NCBI RefSeq assembly: GCF_004168285.1
Contig: NZ_SEWF01000001.1
Coordinates: 124,001-188,000 of the forward strand
Source of the DNA: Emticicia agri
Lineage (GTDB): Bacteria > Bacteroidota > Bacteroidia > Cytophagales > Spirosomataceae
Direction: 5' to 3'
DNA: 64,000 bases
The notes beneath the pieces were generated by a model, which was given only the letters and a program-made list of their open reading frames with translations, was not told the origin of the DNA and searched no databases. The translations under genes and the position numbers were made by a program. Below are positions 9,089 to 17,573 of the stretch, one piece after another (the stretch's first letter is position 1; each line of letters begins with the position of its first letter).

Positions 9089-9822
9089 GACGATTGATAG
9101 GTAGCGGTTCGTTGATTAGTTTTAGGAGCCAACTCAATATTAGCCTTTATCCATGCCAGATTTCTGGCGTATATTTTTGCATCTACAAAAGTGTCAAAAG
9201 CTATCACAAAGCCCCCATCTTCGGTAGTAGTTACCAGATAAGGTTTATCTGTATTAATGGTAAAGAAGTATTTCCATTTTTCTTTGAATGTATAATGCGA
9301 TTTGTCCATCAGTACCTCTGCCTTTTTCTTGAAATTCTCGCTTACAGTATTAGGCTCAAAAATAAAAGCTACATAATATCTCCGGTTAGTTACATAGTTT
9401 TTTCCGTTGTAGTAGCTAAAAGAAGTGTTGCCTTGCCAAAACAAATAGTTAACCCATTCGTTAGAACGAGTAAATAGCTTACCCTCAGCTAATGACCATT
9501 TTCTGTCGCCCAATACATCCATAATAGCCTTGGGCTTTTTTTCTGATTTATAGATTTTGTTTTCGCTATAGAATAGCTGCATACTATTATCGGGAGGAGG
9601 TTTAAGCGTAAACAACAGAATAAGTACGGTAAGAAGCGCAAAACAACTCATGGCGGCTCCGCCTACATAATAGGTAGAAACCGTAAAAAACAACCATAAA
9701 CCTGCACACAAAACAGGAGCTAATACAGGAGACCCTTTTCTGCCATAGAAATACATACCAACAAAACAAAGGGCATAAAATGCAGAGAAGAAACTCATCC
9801 GGTATATCGTATTTTCGCTCAT
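9064..9822 (-). CDS. Membrane protein of unknown function, first gene of six-gene cluster
   Basis: A 252-residue protein with about three N-terminal membrane segments (residues 5-75), then a soluble domain of about 170 residues. That domain looks like a mixed alpha/beta fold with many aromatic residues (YYNGKNYVTNRRYYVAFIF, EKWKYFFTINTDKPYLVTT). No family is recognised. It is the first gene of a minus-strand run of six genes spaced by overlaps or by gaps of at most 20 bp. The 228 bp upstream region up to ftsK should contain the operon promoter. Confidence 0.7.
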   Translation of the reverse strand: MSENTIYRMSFFSAFYALCFVGMYFYGRKGSPVLAPVLCAGLWLFFTVSTYYVGGAAMSCFALLTVLILLFTLKPPPDNSMQLFYSENKIYKSEKKPKAIMDVLGDRKWSLAEGKLFTRSNEWVNYLFWQGNTSFSYYNGKNYVTNRRYYVAFIFEPNTVSENFKKKAEVLMDKSHYTFKEKWKYFFTINTDKPYLVTTTEDGGFVIAFDTFVDAKIYARNLAWIKANIELAPKTNQRTATYQSSWQSRASS

Positions 9823-10050
9823 GGCTATCTTGGTTTAATTGGTAAAACAAATATCGGATACCAATGCTTTTGATAGAAGCGACAATTTGTAAGCGGACAG
9901 GGAAAGTTTGTAATTGGTAGTTTTTTGTATTTTATTGGATATAAACCGATTGTGTATCCATACGATACTAATTTATCAGATTTTACGTGTTTTTGTTGTA
10001 ATATTTATATATTTGTTTTAAAATTCATTGCTTTCCTATAAAATTATAAG

Positions 10051-12627
10051 ATGTCCAGTAATACATTTCGCAAAAAACAGCCGCCGAAGAATACCCCGCG
10101 TACCCCTTCGAAAGGCCCAAGTAGCAGCGGAACTCAGGTACCTATTGAGTTCAATGTGAGTACAGACAGCTACCTGTTAGCGTTTGGTATCTTCTTACTG
10201 ATTCTGTCAGTAATTCTTCTCGTTTCGTTCATATCGCACCTAATAGTAGGAGATGCCGATCAGGATATTGTTCAACGTAATTTTAGTGCGGCTCTTGAAC
10301 AAATAGACCGCAAGCCACGCAACATGATGGGGTTAATGGGCGCCTATCTTTCGCATTATTTTATCTTTCAATGGTTTGGCATAGCTGCCTTCGGATGGTT
10401 GCCTGTTATTTTCTGGGCTGGCTACCGTTTAGTATTCAAAAGAGATTTACTCCCTCAAAGCCTTAATCGTTTTACGCTTGCCAGTATTTTCTATATATTC
10501 TGGACAAGCATATGTATAGGTTATTTTGCTGGGTTACTCGAACTCAATGCGGGTACTTTCTGCGGTGGCATCGGGTATTCGGTTAATAAGTTTTTATCTC
10601 ATACCCTCGGTTCGGGAGGTATCTTAATTATCTTGTTAGCTTTAGCTGCATGGGTTATTTTCTTTCATGGCTATACTGATATTGACGACTGGTTTCTGGC
10701 TAAATACTTCAACCGTCCGCCCAAAGAAGATATATCTACCGAGCGTATCCGCAAAGCTGTACAATATGATATAGAAGATAACGAGACGGCTTTCAGAGAA
10801 CAACCTGTAAAAAGACAGGAGCCTGTGCCAGTGCCTGTAACGGTAAATGACCTCTACAAAGCCCCACGCTACGAAGAAGAAATTGAAGTACCGAAACCTT
10901 TTGAAGAAAAGCCTTTTGTTGAGAAAATTGTGCCAACTTCGGTTGCCAATAACGGGGTTAAATTAGAAGTTGACAGACCTGCTCCGGTCAGGAATGAGCC
11001 GGTTAAAAGCGACCCGACCTTTATTATAGAAGATACGACAAGCAACGATACATCAGACGATGAGGATTATGATGGAGACCTTGACGATGATGATGTAAAC
11101 GAAAAAGTACTGAAAGACTTTGGTTTATATGACCCAACGCTTGAATTAGACAACTACCAGTATCCACCAGTTACACTATTAAGCGAATACAATAATGCCG
11201 GAGGTAAGGTAACTGAAGAGGAATTGGAGGCCAATAAAAACAAGATTGTAGAAACCATGCGCAATTTCCAGATTGGGATTGCAAGCATTAAAGCTACCAT
11301 TGGGCCTACTGTAACACTCTATGAAATTGTGCCTGACGCAGGTATCAGAATCTCAAAAATCAAGAATCTGGAAGATGATATTGCCTTAAATCTGGCTGCT
11401 TTGGGTATTCGTATCATTGCACCAATGCCGGGTAAAGGTACAGTGGGTATTGAAGTACCCAACAAAAACCGTGAGATGGTAACGATGAAGTCGGTGATTT
11501 CAAACGAGAAATTTCAGAAAAGTAATTTTGAACTGCCTATTATTTTAGGAAAAACCATCTCTAACGAAGCATTTATTACTGACCTTGCCAAAATGCCACA
11601 CTTACTTATGGCAGGGGCTACGGGACAAGGTAAATCAGTAGGTTTGAACGTGATTCTGACCTCTTTGCTCTATAAGAAACATCCTTCTCAGATAAAGTTT
11701 GTATTGGTTGACCCCAAGAAAGTGGAGCTAACGCTCTATAATAAAATTGAGCGACACTTTCTGGCCATGTTACCTAATTCGGAAGAAGCCATTATTACCG
11801 ATACCAAGAAAGTAATTTATACGCTTAACTCTCTTTGTATCGAAATGGATAGCCGATATAACTTGCTGAAAGATGCAGGGGTAAGGAACATTAAAGAGTA
11901 TAATGCCAAGTTTATTCAGCGTCGTCTGAATCCTGAAAAAGGGCATAAATATCTGCCTTATATTGTGTTGGTAATAGATGAGTTGGCCGACCTGATGATG
12001 ACGGCCGGAAAAGAGGTTGAACAACCCATTGCCCGTCTGGCACAGTTGGCCCGTGCCATTGGTATCCACCTGATTGTAGCTACCCAGCGTCCATCGGTAA
12101 ACGTTATTACGGGTCTTATCAAAGCCAACTTCCCGGCTCGTCTGTCATTTAAAGTTACGTCTAAAATTGACTCAAGAACCATTTTAGATACAGGAGGTTC
12201 AGAGCAATTGGTAGGTAATGGTGATATGCTGCTTTCGATGGGTTCAGATATGATACGTCTCCAATGTCCGTTTGTAGATACACCTGAAGTAGAAGAAATC
12301 TGCGAATTTATCGGCAGCCAGAGAGCCTACGATTCTGCTTATATGCTACCTGAGTTCTACGGTGAAGAAGAAGGTGAAACATTAGATTTTGACCCGTCAG
12401 AGTTAGATCCCATGTTTGAAGAAGCCGCCCGACTGTTGGTTACTCACCAGCAAGGAAGTACTTCTTTGATACAGAGAAAAATGAAGTTAGGCTATAACCG
12501 GGCAGGGAGAATCATTGACCAATTAGAGGGGGCAGGCATTGTAGGGCCATTTGAAGGAAGCAAAGCCCGTGAGGTTTTAGTGAAAGATATTACCCATTTA
12601 GAAGAAATTTTACGAAATTTGCGATAG
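10051..12627 (+). CDS. ftsK: DNA translocase FtsK
   Basis: An 858-residue FtsK/SpoIIIE-type motor that pumps DNA through the division septum and helps dimer resolution. Four membrane segments lie between about 42 and 210. They are followed by an acidic, proline-rich linker (about 230-380), the alpha-beta translocase domain, and a C-terminal winged-helix gamma domain (about 790-855) that reads KOPS-type sites. The Walker A motif GATGQGKS is at 522-529 and the Walker B motif ends in IDELAD at about 642-647. A TATATTTG -7-like element lies at 10008-10015, but a well-spaced -33 partner is not clear. A LolA gene follows, a gene order common in Bacteroidota. Confidence 0.97.
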   Translation: MSSNTFRKKQPPKNTPRTPSKGPSSSGTQVPIEFNVSTDSYLLAFGIFLLILSVILLVSFISHLIVGDADQDIVQRNFSAALEQIDRKPRNMMGLMGAYLSHYFIFQWFGIAAFGWLPVIFWAGYRLVFKRDLLPQSLNRFTLASIFYIFWTSICIGYFAGLLELNAGTFCGGIGYSVNKFLSHTLGSGGILIILLALAAWVIFFHGYTDIDDWFLAKYFNRPPKEDISTERIRKAVQYDIEDNETAFREQPVKRQEPVPVPVTVNDLYKAPRYEEEIEVPKPFEEKPFVEKIVPTSVANNGVKLEVDRPAPVRNEPVKSDPTFIIEDTTSNDTSDDEDYDGDLDDDDVNEKVLKDFGLYDPTLELDNYQYPPVTLLSEYNNAGGKVTEEELEANKNKIVETMRNFQIGIASIKATIGPTVTLYEIVPDAGIRISKIKNLEDDIALNLAALGIRIIAPMPGKGTVGIEVPNKNREMVTMKSVISNEKFQKSNFELPIILGKTISNEAFITDLAKMPHLLMAGATGQGKSVGLNVILTSLLYKKHPSQIKFVLVDPKKVELTLYNKIERHFLAMLPNSEEAIITDTKKVIYTLNSLCIEMDSRYNLLKDAGVRNIKEYNAKFIQRRLNPEKGHKYLPYIVLVIDELADLMMTAGKEVEQPIARLAQLARAIGIHLIVATQRPSVNVITGLIKANFPARLSFKVTSKIDSRTILDTGGSEQLVGNGDMLLSMGSDMIRLQCPFVDTPEVEEICEFIGSQRAYDSAYMLPEFYGEEEGETLDFDPSELDPMFEEAARLLVTHQQGSTSLIQRKMKLGYNRAGRIIDQLEGAGIVGPFEGSKAREVLVKDITHLEEILRNLR

Positions 12628-12657
12628 TATTAATCTTTGGTCTGTTTTTTTAGTCTA

Positions 12658-12836
12658 AGAGTATGTTTAAATTTTGTTTTTCTGACCGAAAGAATAAGAT
12701 TTTTTAGATAGACAAGGCGCATTTTGCAGATGTAGCCATCGGACCGCCGAAGCGGCAGCTACATCGAAAAAATGTAACGTAGTATAGCTAAAAAAGATAT
12801 TCTTGTAGGTCGAACAATAATTTTTAAACATACTCT
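12658..12836. repeat. Long imperfect palindrome, TTTAA-ended family (copy A)
   Basis: A 179 bp element with terminal inverted repeats AGAGTATGTTTAAA at both ends. The two halves remain complementary along most of the length. The apex contains GATGTAGC/GCTACATC arms around a GC-rich loop, so the element could fold into one long hairpin. It is nearly identical to the reverse complement of 41802-41994. It fills the gap between ftsK and lolA. Confidence 0.92.
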
Positions 12837-12877
12837 AAATGATTATAGTGTTTCAGTATCCCAAATTAACTAATCTC

Positions 12878-13528
12878 ATGATGAAGAAAGTATTTTTAAT
12901 AATTACTAATCTGGTGTTAGTCAGCAGTTTAGTATTTGCCCAGAAAGACCAGAAAGCCACTGCGATTCTGGACGAGATGAGTAAAAAATATCAGAATATG
13001 AAGTCGTTCAGTGCCTCATTTACTTATGGTACAGAGGGTAATAACGCCAAAATGACCGAAAGCTACAAAGGTGATGTAACCGTAAAAGGTGCTAAATTTC
13101 ATTTAAAAATGGCAGGTCAGGAAGTTTTTGCCAATGGCAAAGACCTTTATACTTATGTAAAAGAAACCAATGAAGTAAATATTACGGAGTTTGACCCGGC
13201 CATGCAGGAAGAACTCTCTCCTACCAAGATTTATACTATCTATAAAAAGGGCTATAAATATGTGTTTCTGGAAGAAGTAAAAGAAGGCAGCCAGTTTTAT
13301 GAGGTAGTAGAACTTTCGCCGGAAGACAAATCAAGCAAAATTGCCAAGGTTCAAATCAAAGTGAATAAGAGCGACAAGTCGGTGAAGTCATGGAAAGTGT
13401 GGGACAAAAGTGGCAAACGCACGGTTTTCCGTGTTGACAGATTTATGCCTAATGCCCCTGCTGACGATAAAATCTTTACATTCGACAAAAAATTGTACCC
13501 GGGTGTAGAAGTAGTTGACTTACGATAA
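12878..13528 (+). CDS. lolA: LolA-type outer-membrane lipoprotein carrier
   Basis: A protein of about 216 residues with a signal peptide cleaved near FAQKD, followed by a LolA/LolB-like beta-sheet domain that carries lipoproteins across the periplasm. Typical features are the N-terminal pattern ATAILDEMSKKYQNMKSFSA and the late region RTVFRVDRFMPNAPADDKIF. I chose the ATG at 12878 (MMKKVFLI) because it opens directly into a signal peptide. An earlier in-frame ATG at 12839 sits only two bases after repeat copy A and would add 13 residues with no signal-peptide character. A terminator hairpin follows at 13551. Its position after ftsK is conserved in Bacteroidota. Confidence 0.92.
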   Translation: MMKKVFLIITNLVLVSSLVFAQKDQKATAILDEMSKKYQNMKSFSASFTYGTEGNNAKMTESYKGDVTVKGAKFHLKMAGQEVFANGKDLYTYVKETNEVNITEFDPAMQEELSPTKIYTIYKKGYKYVFLEEVKEGSQFYEVVELSPEDKSSKIAKVQIKVNKSDKSVKSWKVWDKSGKRTVFRVDRFMPNAPADDKIFTFDKKLYPGVEVVDLR

Positions 13529-13550
13529 CCCTGTTTTAAAGAATATACCG

Positions 13551-13590
13551 AAAATCCCTGATACTTACAGTATTGGGGATTTTTGTTTTT
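13551..13590 (+). terminator. Rho-independent terminator after lolA
   Basis: Arms AAAATCCCTGATACT (13551-13565) and AGTATTGGGGATTTT (13569-13583) pair with two non-identical positions, around a 3-nt loop and before a T-rich tail. Confidence 0.85.
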
Positions 13591-13672
13591 ATAATCTGTC
13601 ATTTCTTAACTTTTGTCAATGCACGGCAATATCAGGTAAGGTACTTTTGTCTCATTAACCAAGACAAATCCA

Positions 13673-14380
13673 ATGAATACCCATTCCGATATTTCTATTC
13701 GTAAGGCAGCAGTAATAGCAGGCGTTTCTTCTGTGGTTATGTTTTTTGCGGCTATGCTCGCTGAGTTTTATGGTCGCCAGCGTTTAATTGTTTCTGCTCA
13801 TGCTAATCTTACTGCCAGTAATATTATCCAGTACCCACTCTCATTTCGTATGGGTATGCTGGGGTTTATAATCGTGCTTATTTGTGATGTATTGGTAAGT
13901 TGGGCCTTATATATTTTCCTGAGTCCTGTCAACAAAAGCCTATCATTACTTGCAGCCTTGTTCCGACTGGTTTACACTGCTATTTTTGGTGTATCTTTAT
14001 TGAATTTAATGACAGGTTTCCGGTTATTGACAGACATACACTATACGAGTGCTGTTAACAAACAGACGCTTACGTTGTTTAATGCCTTTGATGATGGCTG
14101 GGCTATCGGATTATTATTCTTTAGTATTCATTTATGGCTATTAGCCTATCTTATTTTCAATGCAAGGTTTGCGCCTAAAGTAATAGGTATATTTTTGTTC
14201 CTGGCATCAATAGCGTATCTGACAGATAATCTGGCAAAATTACTTTTAGCCGATTATTCTTCTTATAAAACTTTACTGACTATACTTGTGGCTATACCAT
14301 CTATTATCGGAGAAGTGGGTTTTGCTATATGGCTCTTAATAAAGGGCAGAAAATTAGCAGATATGGAGCCTACTTTTTAA
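13673..14380 (+). CDS. DUF4386 integral membrane protein
   Basis: A 235-residue protein with about six membrane helices. The pattern matches DUF4386, for example NIIQYPLSFRMGMLGFIIVL near 55 and a central FRLVYTAIFGVSLLNL segment. Family members are found in Bacteroidota and Actinobacteria and have no established function. A TACTTTTG -7-like element lies at 13642-13649 just upstream. The 3' end overlaps by 11 bp the convergent Crp/Fnr gene, so the two transcripts probably run into each other. Confidence 0.85.
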   Translation: MNTHSDISIRKAAVIAGVSSVVMFFAAMLAEFYGRQRLIVSAHANLTASNIIQYPLSFRMGMLGFIIVLICDVLVSWALYIFLSPVNKSLSLLAALFRLVYTAIFGVSLLNLMTGFRLLTDIHYTSAVNKQTLTLFNAFDDGWAIGLLFFSIHLWLLAYLIFNARFAPKVIGIFLFLASIAYLTDNLAKLLLADYSSYKTLLTILVAIPSIIGEVGFAIWLLIKGRKLADMEPTF

Positions 14381-14948
14381 GGCTCATTCTTTTTCTGATG
14401 CGGCTCAATGATTCGGGTTTGATACCCAGATAACTCGCTATCTGATGTTGAGGGACACGTTGTAGTAAATCCGGGCGATTTTTCAGCAGTAATAGATAAC
14501 GTTCTTCAGCAGATGAAGCGATAAAAGTAGCAAATGCTTCCTGGGTTTTGCCATAATCCTGCTCCATAATTTCTCTTGTAATGGCAGTAAGTTTCGGAAA
14601 TTTCTGATACATTTCCTGTTCTTTGTCAAGATGTCCTACCAGTGCGGTAGTATCTTCTTCACACACCCAATAGTGATTAGCTGGTATTTGTTGGCTATAA
14701 CTGCTGAAAGTTACTACTGCCTGTTCTTCGGTAAAAAAGGCAGTAGTTTTCTCTTCGCCATCAGTCAGATAATATTGTCTGACACAGCCTTGCAGAATAA
14801 AATAACACTTATTGGCAATTTCGCCTTCATGCAGTAAAATGGTATGCTTTTTAAAAGTCTGAACTAACAAATTATCAGTAATATCTTGCTTCTCCTGCTT
14901 ACTCAAAGAGTCGAATTTATCCATGTATTTGAGTAATGCTTCATTCAT
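14370..14948 (-). CDS. Crp/Fnr-family transcriptional regulator
   Basis: A 192-residue protein with an N-terminal cyclic-nucleotide-binding-like beta-barrel (about 20-120) and a short C-terminal helix-turn-helix (HQIASYLGIKPESLSRIRKR, about 170-189). The barrel has the sequence HEGEIANKCYFILQGCVRQY. It lacks the cysteine cluster of Fnr and the full cAMP-contact signature, so the ligand is unknown. The gene starts 5 bp after the thiolase gene ends, on the same strand, so the two are probably co-transcribed. Whether it regulates the thiolase is not shown by the sequence. Confidence 0.9.
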   Translation of the reverse strand: MNEALLKYMDKFDSLSKQEKQDITDNLLVQTFKKHTILLHEGEIANKCYFILQGCVRQYYLTDGEEKTTAFFTEEQAVVTFSSYSQQIPANHYWVCEEDTTALVGHLDKEQEMYQKFPKLTAITREIMEQDYGKTQEAFATFIASSAEERYLLLLKNRPDLLQRVPQHQIASYLGIKPESLSRIRKRMSLKK

Positions 14949-14953
14949 ATTGG

Positions 14954-16153
14954 TTACATTCTTTCAAAAATCGTAGCAATTCCCATGCCTCCGCCAATAC
15001 AAAGACTTACCAGACCAACACCTTTATCAGCGCGTTCCATTTCATCAATCAATGCTGTAGAAAGAATAGCTCCGGTTGCGCCAAGCGGATGCCCTAAAGC
15101 AATAGCTCCCCCATTCACATTTACTTTGCTATGGTCTGCACCTAATTTATCCATAAACAGCATCGGTATGGCGGCAAAGGCTTCATTTATTTCAAAAATA
15201 TCAATATCACTCAAGCTCATTCCGGCTTTTTTCAATACCTTTTGTGTAGCAGGAATCGGGCCTGTCAGCATAATAGTAGGCTCTGACCCTACTATAGCAA
15301 AAGCCTTGATTCTGGCTCGTGGTTTTAAGCCTAATTTTTGCCCCATCTCTTTATTACCTATCAACAAAGCCCCTGCTCCGTCGCTAATTTGTGAGGAATT
15401 TCCGGCATGATGAACGTGGTTGATACTTACCAGATGATTATATTTCATCAAAGCCAGAGCATCGAGTCCCATACTGCCCAACATTTCAAACGCAGGTTTG
15501 AGTTTGCTTAGAGATTCAACCGTAGTTTCTGGTCTGATACCCTCATCTCTATCCAGCACTGTTAGTCCTATTTCGTCTTTTACTGCTACCATTGATTTAT
15601 AAAAGCCATTCTTTTGCGCTTCTACTGCCCGGCGAACAGATTCGGCGGCATAAGTATCTACATTATTTCTTGAATAGCCATATTTGGTGGCAATCAGATC
15701 GGCGGAAATACCCTGTGGTACAAGTTTATGCTGTGCTATCAGTTGCGGATTCATCATCAAAGCGCCTCCGTCTGAACCCATAGGTACTCGTGACATAGAT
15801 TCTACTCCGCCCGCTACCAATAAATCTACCTGCCCAGACATTACATAGGCTGCTGCCATATTAATAGCCTCTAAACCTGATGAACAGAAACGATTGACCT
15901 GAACCCCTGCCACAGTCTGGGCATAGCCCGAATCTAATACTGCGGCACGGGCAATATCGCCCCCTTGCTCACCTATTGGTGATACACAACCCACAATTAC
16001 ATCGTCGATAAGACTGGTATCTAAATTGTTACGTTCTTTTAAAGATTTTAAAACGGTTGAGAGTAATTGCACAGGCTGTACATCGTGTAAGGCACCATCT
16101 GATTTGCCACGCCCCCGGGGAGTCCGCATGGCATCGTATATATATGCTTCCAT
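14954..16153 (-). CDS. Acetyl-CoA C-acyltransferase (thiolase)
   Basis: A 399-residue thiolase that cleaves 3-ketoacyl-CoA or condenses acetyl-CoA. The nucleophilic cysteine is C90 in VNRFCSSGLEAINMA. The catalytic histidine lies in GGAIALGHPLGATGA and the second cysteine in SLCIGGGMG. This is full family length. The promoter upstream on the minus strand has a well-placed TTG and TAGTTTTG. A perfect TATGCTTGCATA palindrome lies at the expected transcription start, the same site found at the beta-oxidation promoter at 30.9 kb. That suggests a catabolic (beta-oxidation) role rather than biosynthesis. Confidence 0.95.
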   Translation of the reverse strand: MEAYIYDAMRTPRGRGKSDGALHDVQPVQLLSTVLKSLKERNNLDTSLIDDVIVGCVSPIGEQGGDIARAAVLDSGYAQTVAGVQVNRFCSSGLEAINMAAAYVMSGQVDLLVAGGVESMSRVPMGSDGGALMMNPQLIAQHKLVPQGISADLIATKYGYSRNNVDTYAAESVRRAVEAQKNGFYKSMVAVKDEIGLTVLDRDEGIRPETTVESLSKLKPAFEMLGSMGLDALALMKYNHLVSINHVHHAGNSSQISDGAGALLIGNKEMGQKLGLKPRARIKAFAIVGSEPTIMLTGPIPATQKVLKKAGMSLSDIDIFEINEAFAAIPMLFMDKLGADHSKVNVNGGAIALGHPLGATGAILSTALIDEMERADKGVGLVSLCIGGGMGIATIFERM

Positions 16154-16184
16154 TAGTTGAATAGTATGTTTTTAGACCCTAATT

Positions 16185-16200
16185 GGTATGCTTGCATACC
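16185..16200. promoter_or_regulatory. Palindromic operator at the thiolase promoter
   Basis: GGTATGCTTGCATACC is a perfect 7+2+7 palindrome. It lies just downstream of the predicted transcription start (about 16202) of the minus-strand thiolase gene. Its 12 bp core TATGCTTGCATA recurs twice at 30903-30914 and 30946-30957. Confidence 0.75.
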
Positions 16201-16208
16201 TCCTCTGA

Positions 16209-16239
16209 CAAAACTACGCAATAGTTTAATTTGATGCAA
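16209..16239 (-). promoter_or_regulatory. Thiolase promoter (TTG-N20-TAGTTTTG)
   Basis: On the minus strand, TTG (complement of 16237-16239) is followed after 20 bp by TAGTTTTG (complement of 16209-16216). This fits the Bacteroidota consensus of TTG and TAnnTTTG. The -33 TTG lies inside TGCTTGCAT (complement of 16234-16242), which repeats the core of the operator at 16185-16200. Confidence 0.7.
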
Positions 16240-16264
16240 GCACAGAAAATATTACCTTTGCTAT

Positions 16265-16337
16265 AGCCTGTTTAAACATTATAATTCGACCTGCAAAGGC
16301 AGTTTTTTCGGTCAGAAAGACAATATTTAAACAGGCT
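16265..16337. repeat. Short TTTAA-ended palindrome (copy D)
   Basis: A 73 bp element with ends AGCCTGTTTAAA. It shares ATTCGACCTnCAAAG and TTTTCGGTCAGAAA with the left and right parts of the 193 bp copy B, so it looks like an internally deleted relative. It lies between the divergent thiolase and MFS genes. Confidence 0.85.
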
Positions 16338-16367
16338 CTGACAGCTATTATCTTCTTTTATCCTCAC

Positions 16368-17555
16368 ATGGTTTCCTTATTTCGTAATGCTTTCGGTGGA
16401 CTCTCCCGGCAAGTGTGGTTATTGGCAATTGTGATGTTCATCAACCGGAGCGGGACGATGGTCATTGCCTTTCTGACGGTTTACCTGACACAAAATCTTC
16501 ATTTCAGTGTACAAGAAGCCGGGATAGTAATGACACTATTTGGTGTAGGTTCTATCTTTGGTACCTGGATGGGTGGAAAACTGACAGACAAGATAGGCTA
16601 CTACCCGGTGCAATTCTGGAGCCTGTTTTTAGGTGGAATCATGTTTATTGTAATGGTTCATACGCACAATTTTTATTTCTTGTGTATTTATGCTTTTCTG
16701 CTGAGTGCCTTCGGCGAAGCGTATCGTCCGGCCAACTCTGCTTCCATAGCCGATTTCAGTACGCCCGAAACTTTCACCCGCTCGGTTTCATTGATACGTT
16801 TAGCTATTAATGTAGGGTGGTCTATCGGCCCTGCTATCGGCGGTTTTTTAGCGGCACGAGACTATGATTTACTTTTCTGGGCAGATGGACTAACCAATGT
16901 GGGTGCAGGAATATTTGTATGGATTTTTCTGAGAAGCACAAAAAAGGTAAAAGAAGTGGTAACCACAGAAGTAGTAATCGACAAAAAAGACTCGGCTTTA
17001 AGAGACCGTACTTATATGATATTTATCGTATTAGCCTCCTTATATGCCATTGCTTTTTCGCAGCTATTTACCATCGGTCCTTTGTTTTATAAACAAGCCT
17101 GTCAACTGACCGAAGTTCAGATTGGGTATCTGTTGGGTTTAAATGGGCTGGTAGTAGCCTTATTTGAGATGATTTTTATTTATAAAATCGAGGGAAGATT
17201 CAAGCGGTTATGGCTTATCAGTTTTGGTGCTTTTTTAGTGATTCCCAACTATATTATTTTCCTGTTTACGCATAACTACCTCTGGTTAATTGTAGGGATT
17301 CTCTTTGCTACTTTCTCCGAAATGTTTGCTATGCCTTTTATGAATGCCTTTAGTATTGAGCGGGCAAAGCCGCATAACAGAGGTCAGTATTCGGCCCTAT
17401 ATGCCATGAGTTGGTCAATTGCGCAGATTTCTGCTCCACTCATAGGTACCCAGACCATTGCCATGTTTGGCTTCGATGCACTCTGGTATATATTAGGGGC
17501 TTTGGGTTTAGTAGCGACTTTAGGATTTGGAGCTTTAGGCAAAAAATTAGCCTGA
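16368..17555 (+). CDS. MFS transporter
   Basis: A 395-residue major facilitator superfamily carrier with about 12 membrane helices. The loop between helices 2 and 3 has the family motif (FGTWMGGKLTDKIGYYP), and a charged central loop at about 190-215 separates the two halves. The substrate cannot be read from the sequence; it resembles MdtH/YdeE-like drug or metabolite exporters only in a general way. The gene is divergent from the thiolase and convergent, with an 18 bp gap, with the phytanoyl-CoA-dioxygenase-like gene. Confidence 0.9.
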   Translation: MVSLFRNAFGGLSRQVWLLAIVMFINRSGTMVIAFLTVYLTQNLHFSVQEAGIVMTLFGVGSIFGTWMGGKLTDKIGYYPVQFWSLFLGGIMFIVMVHTHNFYFLCIYAFLLSAFGEAYRPANSASIADFSTPETFTRSVSLIRLAINVGWSIGPAIGGFLAARDYDLLFWADGLTNVGAGIFVWIFLRSTKKVKEVVTTEVVIDKKDSALRDRTYMIFIVLASLYAIAFSQLFTIGPLFYKQACQLTEVQIGYLLGLNGLVVALFEMIFIYKIEGRFKRLWLISFGAFLVIPNYIIFLFTHNYLWLIVGILFATFSEMFAMPFMNAFSIERAKPHNRGQYSALYAMSWSIAQISAPLIGTQTIAMFGFDALWYILGALGLVATLGFGALGKKLA

Positions 17556-17573
17556 AGCTCCGCCTCTTGAAAG

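Noticed and set aside
12839-12877. Upstream ATG for LolA
   Set aside because: The extra 13 residues have no signal-peptide character, and the ATG lies only two bases after repeat copy A.
14370-14948. The Crp/Fnr regulator as the protein binding TATGCTTGCATA
   Set aside because: The site differs from Crp/Fnr-type operators (TGTGA or TTGAT halves), and the gene is downstream of the thiolase; a TetR/GntR/MarR-type protein fits the palindrome better.
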